Shown: positions 55,771 to 64,000 of the stretch, one piece after another
Layout: each line of letters opens with the position of its first letter
Position numbering within the stretch: position 1 is the stretch's first letter
NCBI GenBank assembly: GCA_020310875.1
Contig: CM035417.1
Location: forward strand, 87,801,440 to 87,865,439
Length of the DNA stretch: 64,000 nt
Source: Ceratopteris richardii
Taxonomy: Eukaryota; Streptophyta; Polypodiopsida; Polypodiales; Pteridaceae
Direction: 5' to 3'
The notes under the pieces: model-generated
What the model was told of the DNA's origin: nothing
Database searches by the model: none
The model's input: the letters and a program-made list of their open reading frames with translations, nothing else
Translations under genes and position numbers: made by a program

Positions 55771-56103
55771 CTAAGGTCCGTAAGGTGAAGCGTTCCTATA
55801 AAGTTCAACTGCATCAAAATAAGAAGGTAGGATAATCTTTTCACTAACTATTTGATCTTTTATAGTTTCGTTTGTTTCTTCTTGGATATTTTCTATGTTT
55901 CTATCTACAGTTGGAGGAAAATTTTCTTCACTAACACTAGGAGGAACAGTAGAAAGTAAAGTTATAGTTGTTCTAGGATCGTGCAAAGATTCTTCTACTA
56001 TTACTTCTTTTATTAATTCTTGATCTTCTATTGGTTTAGGAAACAGCAATTCAAAAGTTGATGAAGGCAGAAAGGTGTTACTAGAAGAACTTTCTTTAGA
56101 CAT
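55771..56103 (-). CDS. 110-aa ORF in gypsy-2 5' repeat, unknown function
   Basis: The protein is identical to the copy at 43882-44214. In this position it lies upstream of gag on the same strand and could be the first ORF of a transcript, with a possible splice donor (CAG/GTATAA) about 130 bp after its stop. No domain recognised. Confidence 0.5.
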   Translation of the reverse strand: MSKESSSSNTFLPSSTFELLFPKPIEDQELIKEVIVEESLHDPRTTITLLSTVPPSVSEENFPPTVDRNIENIQEETNETIKDQIVSEKIILPSYFDAVELYRNASPYGP

Positions 56104-56409
56104 AAAATTAATGGTGCTAAATTAATAACCAAATTCCTATACAAATCATAAGATGATGTTTTTAAATGATAGCCTAAAATTTAGCCTATACAAGCTAATA
56201 AAAGTTTCAAATTAAGGGTAATCTTTGCTTTTCAAACTTCAGGTCACATGTGAATCTCCAGTTCGCCAATTGCTCTCTGAAAAAAAGACATGACAGAAAT
56301 TAGTATATCTTTTATATAAAAAATAACACTCATCTAGTATTTTCTTTTGACTAACATTAAAGTAATTATCTTTCTAAAAACACATATATAATAAGTACAT
56401 TCTTTTATT

Positions 56410-57150
56410 AAAAATATATACTTTACAATAAAAAATTCATTTACATAATTATTTAATATACATTAACATACATTGCTCACTCATAATCATACATTTAACT
56501 AACATACATTCATGCATAAATAATCATACATAAACATACATGCACATGCATAAGCATATATTAACACACATAAATGATCATGCATACATGTACACTAACA
56601 TACATGCATGAACTTACATGCACATGCATAAACACACACTAATACACATATGCATTCTAACATATATGAACATATACTAACATGTACATGCATAAACACA
56701 AACTAACACTTACTAACATATACATGCATACACTAACACTACTAACTTTTTCATGCATGAACTCTTACTAACATTTACATATATGAATATACATGCATGC
56801 ATGAACATAAATACACATACACATGCATGAACATAGATGCACATGCATAAACATTCATGCTTAGGCATAAATGATCATCTTACATACACATGCACTAAAT
56901 AAACATGCATACTCATGCATAAACATACACACATTAAAACACATATGCATACTAAACATATACATGCATGATCTAACATGGATAAATTTCTAACATGCAT
57001 TAGCTAAACTAACTAACATGCCTATCACTAATTTCTTTAACATGTACTAACATAAAACATGGGATCAAGTTCTATCACTATCATGGGTTCATATACTTAA
57101 ACTAACATGGGTTCAAATCCTAATATCTAACATGCACTAACTTGATACTT
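56410..57150. repeat. CATGCA/ACATACAT-rich region (5' repeat)
   Basis: The second copy of the cluster at 44520-45260, essentially identical. In this repeat it lies between the presumed transcription start region and the GA/CT tracts. Confidence 0.75.
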
Positions 57151-57791
57151 GGGAAAAGAACTTAAGTGTCTATCAGGCTAAGGGTTGAAGAAGCTTGGGT
57201 TAAGAGTAGGGTAAGAAATGTAGAAGGTAAGAATGGACATGATAAATGTTTGGGAAAAGAGAAATTGGATGGAATAATGAGTTCTTTGGGAAAGAATAAG
57301 CTAAGTTTCTTCTTCTTCATGCTAACCTGTGAGCACACAAAAAAAACATTAGGATATCAAACATATATTTAGCAATCAATCTAATTACTTAAACACACAC
57401 ACATACATATATCTAATACATATATCTAATACATAAACATATATTATTTTAATAAAGCATATTTAAGATATAAATATTTGCATGCACACACATAAATAAA
57501 TGCATATACTAATTTATAAACATATTTATATATATAAATATATATTCATATATAAAACATTCATCATTTTTTTTTTAAATATTCATAAATACATATAATT
57601 CTTCATAAATACATATTTCCTTTCATAATATAATTTAATATAACTTTAATTAGATATTAATTCTATTCATATGAAATAACTATATAAAAATAAACAGAAA
57701 ATATGTAAAGTATACTATTGAAAAGGGAAAAAAGAAAAAGAAAATAAATATAACTACTAAAAATAAAAAAGAAAACAAAAAACTCTATCCT

Positions 57792-57951
<160 letters not shown>

Positions 57952-58057
57952 GTGCGCGCGGCGCTGCTGCGCCGCCGGCAGCAGAGAAAGAGAGGGAGAG
58001 GGAAAAAGAAATAAAAAAGAAAGAAAACAAAAAAAAATAAATAAATAAAAAGAAAAT

Positions 58058-58205
<148 letters not shown>

Positions 58206-59588
58206 CTGCGCCGCCGGCAGAGAAAAGGAGGGAGAGGGAGAGGAAAAAAAAAATATATATATTTAATTTAAGAAGAGGAAGGGAAAAAGACAGAGGGAAA
58301 GAAAAAGAAAGGGGAAAAAAAGGAAGAAAAGAAGAAGAAAATATCTGTAATTCCAAAAGAAATTTGCTTTCCCAAAACTGAAGGACAAGAGAGATGGTCT
58401 TCTCTCTCTCCTCCTGTCAGAGAGCTTCCATAGAACTAAGTGCAAACAATTTGACTATAGTCTAGAGCATAGTAAATACCTGAAAAAAAGACATGAACTT
58501 GTGAGCACGTACTCCCTTCTTAAATAGATGTGAGTAGCCCACCATAGCCTACTTTTCTCTTTAGATAACTCAACCAATTTACCAAATTTGACTCCACATC
58601 ACTCCAACAACACTCAACAAGAAAAAAGGCGTGGGATTTTCCTTTATGTGAATTTCCCCAATTTCAACCAACTAATTAAATATCCTATGGACCAAATACT
58701 TTAGAATTTAAATAACTTTTCATTTCTTCTTTTTTATTTATTTAAATACTAAACTTTAGAATAAATACTATACCTTAGGCTAAAATTTAATTTAACCCAT
58801 TTTAATTATTACCTTAGGCTTAGTGAAATTAAATAATTAATATATTTATCTAATATTTTAATAAGGTTCCATATGATACAATTAACCTATTGACTAATTC
58901 ATTTATGGACTACAACCCACTTATTTAATTTTTAACCTTAGGTTTATCCTACAACTAACTTTAAACCACATCAATTAACTCTAACTAACCCATAAACCTA
59001 TTCTCTAACCTTCCATAACCCTCTAGGGTGAATATTTAACCCTTACTTAATCATACATTTTAACTATAACCCTAAAGTTCATGCTTAAAACATACATTTA
59101 ACCCTTAATTACCCATAAATTTTAACTAGAACATGCATATGACCCATAATTACCCTTGCATTTAAGCTAGAACCCTATAATTCATGCCCAAAACGTATAT
59201 GTAACCCTTAAATACCCTTACATTTACTTTTAAAACATAAACATACCCTTAACTAGCCCTTGTTTTATCATCTAAACCCATAAATAAACTGAAATGAATA
59301 CTTCCCATCTTAATTTTGGTTAGCAAACTTCTTTTCCTGCAAAATTAAAGTCAAATATTAGTCAAAATTTCATAAATTAACCAAACTAATAACAATCATT
59401 TAATCTTTTAATTTTTGTAATATTTTAAGAGTAACAATTTCTCTCCGACAACGTGCTTGATTTAGAATGATTCTGAATGCGATTTCTTTGAACCATGTGT
59501 CGAATTATGTAGAAGTTTCATTCGATTATTGATTTTGTTTCTCTGATGGTCGGAAATTCGAACTTTATTAGTCATCTCACATAATTTC

Positions 59589-59621
59589 ATTAGGAAAAAA
59601 AGTGAACCCTGCATGGGCCTT
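59589..59621 (+). repeat. Left terminal inverted repeat
   Basis: ATTAGGAAAAAAAG followed by TGAACCCTGCATGGGCCTT. It pairs with 63307-63339 with two mismatches. Confidence 0.8.
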
Positions 59622-60178
59622 GTAAGGATTCCTAATTTTTAGGGATTAAGCTTAATCTTGTTCTTTGTTAAGGGGACAAAGTGCATTTAATAGAGCACTT
59701 TTTGGTAGGCTGAAGTAGGCTTTTTTTTAGGTTGAGCTAGGACCTTCTCTCTCTTCTGCACATACAGAGAGAGAAAAACCACTTTCCACCTCATCAAATC
59801 CGTCCATCTTTATGAATAAAAAAATGAGTTTTCTGAAAAAGTCTCTTTTTCACCTATTCTTTATTCAAAATGGCCCATACTTTTATGTATATGTCAGAAC
59901 TTAATTTTTTTAGTCTTATTCTTATAAAAAATACTAAAAAACATACTTTTCAAAATCCCTCCAAAATTTAAGTGCCACATCATCAAACTCATAACTTTGG
60001 TTGCCCCAAAACATGAATTTTTGAAAAAAAACTCATTTGCCCTCTAACATACTGAAAAAAGTCATTTTGACCTATCCACATACCAAAACACACTTTTTTT
60101 CTTGCACACAGCTACTGTACTAGCCATTCCAGCCATCTCTGTGCTTCTTCCCATTCGGTGCTGGAGTATTGGAACATC

Positions 60179-60472
60179 ATGGTGCTCACATGTATTACGA
60201 ACATGACACTAACACCAGCGCGTGCTCCTCACTCAAAGAGTGTACATGTTCGTGTTCCTACAGAATTTGCACCAACAACTAGAGGTAGCAATGACATAGA
60301 TTCTCAAAATGCACGACGTGGAGCTGGAGAGAAGAATATTGATCTTTGGGTCCATGGTGCTTTGTATCCCTTGGATCCAATGGATAATGTTCATCCTAGA
60401 TTCCATACTATCTCCACATTTCTACAATTCCTTGGTTGCGGTGAAGATGGACTGCTAGGCTATTGCAAGTGA
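60179..60472 (+). CDS. Hypothetical protein, 97 aa, or exon of a larger gene
   Basis: ATG 60179 to TGA. Contains TPARAPHSKSVHVRVPTEFA and DLWVHGALYPLDPMDNVHP. No domain recognised. It lies about 590 bp inside the left inverted repeat, reading inward. Composition is more GC-balanced than the flanks, which supports coding. It may be the first exon of a longer gene, but no clear donor was chosen. Confidence 0.4.
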   Translation: MVLTCITNMTLTPARAPHSKSVHVRVPTEFAPTTRGSNDIDSQNARRGAGEKNIDLWVHGALYPLDPMDNVHPRFHTISTFLQFLGCGEDGLLGYCK

Positions 60473-60522
60473 TTGTCTAACCATTCTACATCTATAGCAA
60501 ATTATTGGATGCAACAATGTCA

Positions 60523-61023
60523 TCACAACCATTTCAAGATACACAGTTTAGAGAGTGCTATACACACGTTAGAAAGTGCTATGAAATCTTTAACAAAACC
60601 CCCAGTTGTTGCAATGTAGGATAGGTACTTTGTACCCATCCTCTTCGTTTTGTTAAGTTTGTTTACTAATGGCACAGAGTCATCTAGTAAGTGCCCAGCA
60701 GTTTTCGCAATTGCCATGAAGCGCTTAAGGCGCTTCATGAAGGCTTCATCGCCTCTATGTATGTAGAGTAGAAGGTCACATGGAACCCATTTACCCTCAT
60801 AAGGCGGTATTTCTATAGAAAAACGCAAGATGTAGTACTCAAGGAACTCTATGATTTCCTTGAGCACATCAGAGTTCAGTTGAATTGTTTTGTCTAGATC
60901 AGGGACTATAGACAGTAGGTCATACAAGTGGTTTTGAACTTTGAACTTAGTTGATTCCAAGAACTCATTGAAGAGTTCACGTGGACGTTTGGGTTGCACG
61001 GTACTGGAGGATGCGGCAGCCAT
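60523..61023 (-). CDS. Hypothetical protein, 166 aa
   Basis: ATG 61023 lies in a good plant context (GCAATGGCTGCC), about 90 bp after a TATAAAA box. Predicted mostly helical: PKRPRELFNEFLESTKF, LYDLLSIVPDLDKTIQL and FLEYYILRFSIEIPP, with a Lys/Arg-rich FMKRLKRFMAIAKTAG stretch. No signal peptide or known domain. The frame is also open 55 codons upstream, but the promoter placement favours this start. It lies between the other two genes of the inverted-repeat element. Confidence 0.5.
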   Translation of the reverse strand: MAAASSSTVQPKRPRELFNEFLESTKFKVQNHLYDLLSIVPDLDKTIQLNSDVLKEIIEFLEYYILRFSIEIPPYEGKWVPCDLLLYIHRGDEAFMKRLKRFMAIAKTAGHLLDDSVPLVNKLNKTKRMGTKYLSYIATTGGFVKDFIALSNVCIALSKLCILKWL

Positions 61024-61112
61024 TGCGCGTGATGCTAGCTTGTGTGCGTACTCTGCTAGTGATTGTAGCTCTTCTTGGTTGCAAAAGTGAGAAATGAGAG
61101 AATAAGTGTTGC

Positions 61113-61119
61113 TTTTATA
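61113..61119 (-). promoter_or_regulatory. TATA box for the 166-aa gene
   Basis: The minus strand reads CTATAAAAGC about 90 bp upstream of ATG 61023, a typical plant core-promoter spacing. Confidence 0.5.
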
Positions 61120-61642
61120 GTAGTTTAAAAATTTTAAAGTGAGTGGGACCCATTTTAAAACTAAAACTGATACCTTCAAATAAAACAATCATGCACAGAA
61201 CTCTCAGAAAAAAAACTTTTGCTCATAAAAAGATTGAACAGAATCATTAACTAGAATAAGATACACGACAACACAATAGAAAAAATAAATTCTCAGAACT
61301 TTAAAATTATAATAAATTGCCATTGGAAAAACCAAAGATTTGGCAAATTGTACATCATATTGAGATCAAAAAATTTTACATGCTACATGTCTTGCATGTT
61401 AAATACATTGTTGCACATGTAGGATTATAAATGGAACATAGGTTGTGTGTACACTGTAGCACTCAAATAGTTCTTGAGCTATGACAATGAAAGTTGAGTT
61501 CCATGCACACTCCATTCAAGAAGGACTTTAATTTTATCCTCCAACCTCTTACCAATATGCAGACAAATAGAAAACTTTAAATGAACATATTTGAGTGTAA
61601 GAATTTGTATAAACAAAAGAAGAAATACCATATGCTACTTAC

Positions 61643-62813
61643 CTTATGCCCTTGTATTGTGAACTTTGATTGATCCAGATCCTCAAATCCCATGATTACT
61701 AGATGTTCTCTCACGTTGGCAAGAGTCCAATGATGATTTACTGAAATAACTTCCATTTCGTTGTTGGGTAGATTTATCTTAATTTCAAATGAAATTAAAA
61801 CACCCTCAGAACTTTGTAATGGTATCCATTCACCAAGTTTACACATCCAACGATCATAATAGAATATAATGTACAATGAAGTACGATGTTTCAAGTATCA
61901 AAATCCTATGCCTGTTGCACCAATTTTACAAATGTATCTATCCCCTTTGGTGCATCCTTCTACAAGTCCCCAATTTTCACCTAGCAAACCCTCTACCTGC
62001 TCATACGTGATATCTTTTAACATGAACATTGTTGGAGTCTCTAGAATTGTGAATATCTGAAATAAATGTACAAAACAATGAACAGGAACACACCAATGTA
62101 ATCCTATAGATCTTGAAACTCTTGAAAATTTCAAAGAGTTGTGTATGTCCATCACCATCTTATGCTTCAAAGATGTTAATGTCCATACATCAGGTTGCGG
62201 CCACTCGAGCTTTAAGAGAGAATCTACCTTAATCATCTCTAACTTGCCAAAATCATTTGATGAAGAGGGTACAACATACGTATGTGTGTAAAAGAAAACT
62301 CTCTCACGTAATAGCTGAGCAGGATGGGCTTGTGGAAAGACCATCGACCCAACATCTGCATGCAATGCTTGGAAAGTACCTGTAAGACTATGAAGTGGTT
62401 GTTCTTCCACCAAGGTAGAAGGAAATATGTCTACAACAAAAAACTACACAACTTAGCTAGGTATATTATGAAATTTGGACAAAAGTCAATGAGTAATACT
62501 TACAGTTGATAGGATATCTCATTTTGTTTGAGTTTTCCAACTTCATGGTTGACATTGTGAACACATGTTGTACAATGGCAACAATTTCACCATTTTTGAG
62601 CTTTTTGAAGCCTAGTAACTTCCCTTTCCAATGAAGCTCCAAGTTTCCATGATTTCTCACATGGTGAGGACCAACACCAGAGGGTTGCATGTACACCCAT
62701 GCACCTTTGCAGAACTCCTGTCCTAACCAAAATCCTTTTGAAGCCTTGATATTGTGACATTTTTTCACGATAACCTCATCTTTTGGACGTCTATGAGATT
62801 TAGGTTTCTCCAT
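61643..62813 (-). pseudogene. Intron-containing hypothetical gene with an in-frame stop
   Basis: Exon 1 runs 62813-62504 (ATG at 62813) to a consensus GTAAGT donor. Exon 2 starts at 62430 after a 73-bp intron. Another likely acceptor (TTTATTTCAG) is followed by 62056. The last visible exon ends at 61643 with AAG/GTAAGT, so further exons may lie to the left. Exon 1 (WVYMQPSGVG, WKGKLLGFKKLKNGEIVAIV) faintly recalls a BAH-like chromatin-binding fold, and the last exon (FEIKINLPNNEMEVISV, DQSKFTIQG) faintly recalls a ubiquitin-like fold. Both are guesses. A TGA at about 61898 splits otherwise continuous coding sequence (ATGIGF then YLKHRTSLY). Confidence 0.5.
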
Positions 62814-63306
62814 TGGAGATCAGGCTATGGAAGTGATAGTAGGAATTCAAAGAAGATGATGCATAGAGAAAGAAATGGAGATGCAAGAGCTGCAATGGTG
62901 TGCTAGGGAGAGAAAGTAGTGGAAAGAGATGACTTTTTGGGACCTGGGTATGAAAATGTGAGGTTTTGGAGGGAGAAAGTTGCATTTTGAGTTATTTTTG
63001 AAAAAGTCACTTTTTCACTTCAATTCATGCATGGATTTTGATTTAGAACCCAAAAATAGCACTTTCAATCCTAAAAAGTGGTTGGGGGACCATTAAATGG
63101 TGTTATGATGAGTTTTATAACTTTTTGAAAATTTTGAATTTTTGGGCCCAGGTAAGTTACGAGATTCCTTTCTCTCTCTAGAGGCAAAACCTGAACATAG
63201 GGGAATCCTGTCCCCTCATCCCCCTTCAGCCTAGTGATTTATAGGCTATAGACTGTGTCCACAACCCTCCTCTCATTGGTCCATCACTAATCACTCCTTA
63301 ATCCAA
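62814..63306. other. Right subterminal region of the inverted-repeat element
   Basis: Presumed 5' region of the minus-strand gene. GAAAAAGTG/CTTTTTCAC-like phrases (63001-63020) also occur near the left end (59840-59850), as short subterminal repeats often do. Confidence 0.4.
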
Positions 63307-63339
63307 AAGGCCCATGCAGGGTTCATTTTTTTCCCTAAT
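63307..63339 (-). repeat. Right terminal inverted repeat
   Basis: The minus strand reads ATTAGGGAAAAAAA then TGAACCCTGCATGGGCCTT; see the left repeat at 59589. Confidence 0.8.
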
Positions 63340-63850
63340 GTGAAACCTTTGACGACTACAAGATCAATCACTGTCAAAATAATAAAGAATTGAATTCAAT
63401 GAGATGTTACGCACACTCTTTTTTATTAAAAGATGATACGCACATGTTTTTATTTAAGTACCACGCGGCTAAATTAATAAAGGTTTTGAATAGTAGATAG
63501 AGTTGAATTTGATAACTTGATTCGAGCTAAAGAATTGCTGACTTCACTGTTTTGAAAACTTCAGAGTTAATACAACGTCGCAGTCCAAAATTCACTCACA
63601 CTTGTCAAATTTCTTTAGCCTTGACCGATTTTTTTCCTTATTTGCGCAAATCCGTTAGATTAAAGGCTTGCTATAGGCGTCACTTTAGCCTTGTTATTGG
63701 ATTTGAAGTTGCTTCATATGATTGCATTTTAGAAATGCATAAGAGGCTTAACATGAGAAATGAATTTTATGAAATTGAATTCATATGATTCGTTTAATTT
63801 ATCTTGAGTGTGTATGTTCCTTTAAGATTACTACGAGTTTGCTCCATCAT
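63340..63850 (+). other. Possible LTR body at window end
   Basis: AT-rich with no coding motif. It could be part of the LTR whose end is suggested at about 63925, but its start was not identified. Confidence 0.35.
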
Positions 63851-63879
63851 ACGTGAGCTTGCTCCAAGCACCCGGCGTG

Positions 63880-64000
63880 CGCCGTAATTTTGGCGGTTGG
63901 CCTGATCCACCAACCGAGACTTTCGCGCCGACATTGGTGAACCCGACGTTAACAAACGGCATTGGGACTCAGGTACATCCGACGGGAAACAAATTCCACG
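63880..64000 (+). other. Probable U5 end, primer site and leader of a gypsy element
   Basis: GGCGTGCGCCGT, TGATCCACCAACCG and TTCGCGCCGACA, then TTGGTGAACCCGACGTT and ACTCAGGTAC follow the same order as the minus strand of 55630-55755 and 43741-43866. CGCCGACA would be the LTR end and TTGGTGAACCCGACG the primer-binding site. The element continues beyond the window. Confidence 0.55.

Larger units (their letters stand above)
59589..63339. mobile_element. Candidate DNA transposon with 33-bp inverted repeats
   Basis: The termini 59589-59621 and 63307-63339 are inverted repeats matching at 31 of 33 positions (core TGAACCCTGCATGGGCC). The only direct duplication compatible with both ends is a TA inside ATTAGG/CCTAAT, so the target-site rule is unknown. 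Inside are one plus-strand frame at the left and two minus-strand genes at the right, with introns and a TATA box, so the genes point inward. No known transposase signature was recognised. Confidence 0.55.

Overview
The window looks like nuclear DNA from a land plant with a large, repeat-packed genome. The evidence is several Ty1/copia elements primed by the usual initiator-tRNA site (TGGTATCAGAGC), L1-type LINEs, tRNA-derived SINEs, Ty3/gypsy elements, and introns with GTAAGT donors in the one gene-like region. The species cannot be named. No recognisable single-copy housekeeping gene was found; almost everything is transposon, often nested.

Layout, left to right. 1-1488: anonymous AT-rich DNA ending in an RNase H fragment of a copia element. 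1489-12979: a minus-strand copia element (copia-2), whose left LTR is split by a young, apparently intact plus-strand copia element (copia-1, 2149-7301, identical LTRs, CTTAC target duplication, one 1421-aa polyprotein). 13380-18750: decayed plus-strand copia-3. 19679-24508: a non-coding LTR element (AGAGC target duplication) with a doubled LTR at its 5' end and a tRNA-like Pol III promoter in every LTR. 24509-32150: decayed DNA, two related minus-strand LINE reverse-transcriptase copies and a SINE. 32160-39908: two head-to-tail plus-strand LINE copies, the first split by a deleted Ty3/gypsy element (32442-36550, GTGGG target duplication). 39909-42789: decayed copia-4, whose last domain is out of order.

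43593-59450 is a minus-strand Ty3/gypsy element with unusually long (about 4 kb), nearly identical terminal repeats. Each repeat holds a 110-codon ORF, a dense CATGCA cluster, and long CT tracts punctuated by GC-rich palindromes. The internal region carries a gag-protease ORF, a perfect -1 frameshift heptamer just before its stop, and a pol ORF (RT with an FIDD box, RNase H, integrase). Between pol and the 3' repeat lie three tandem, roughly 100-bp structured units whose hairpins vary in a compensatory way.

59589-63339 is bounded by 33-bp inverted repeats matching at 31 positions. It contains intron-bearing genes of unknown function pointing inward, so it is a candidate undescribed DNA transposon. 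The last 150 bases resemble the U5 and primer-binding region of a gypsy element related to the one at 43593-59450.

The strongest leads for novelty are the structured triplet (48156-48434), the tRNA-like LTR with its doubled 5' LTR (19679-24508), the 4-kb-repeat gypsy element with its frameshift site, and the inverted-repeat element at 59589-63339.
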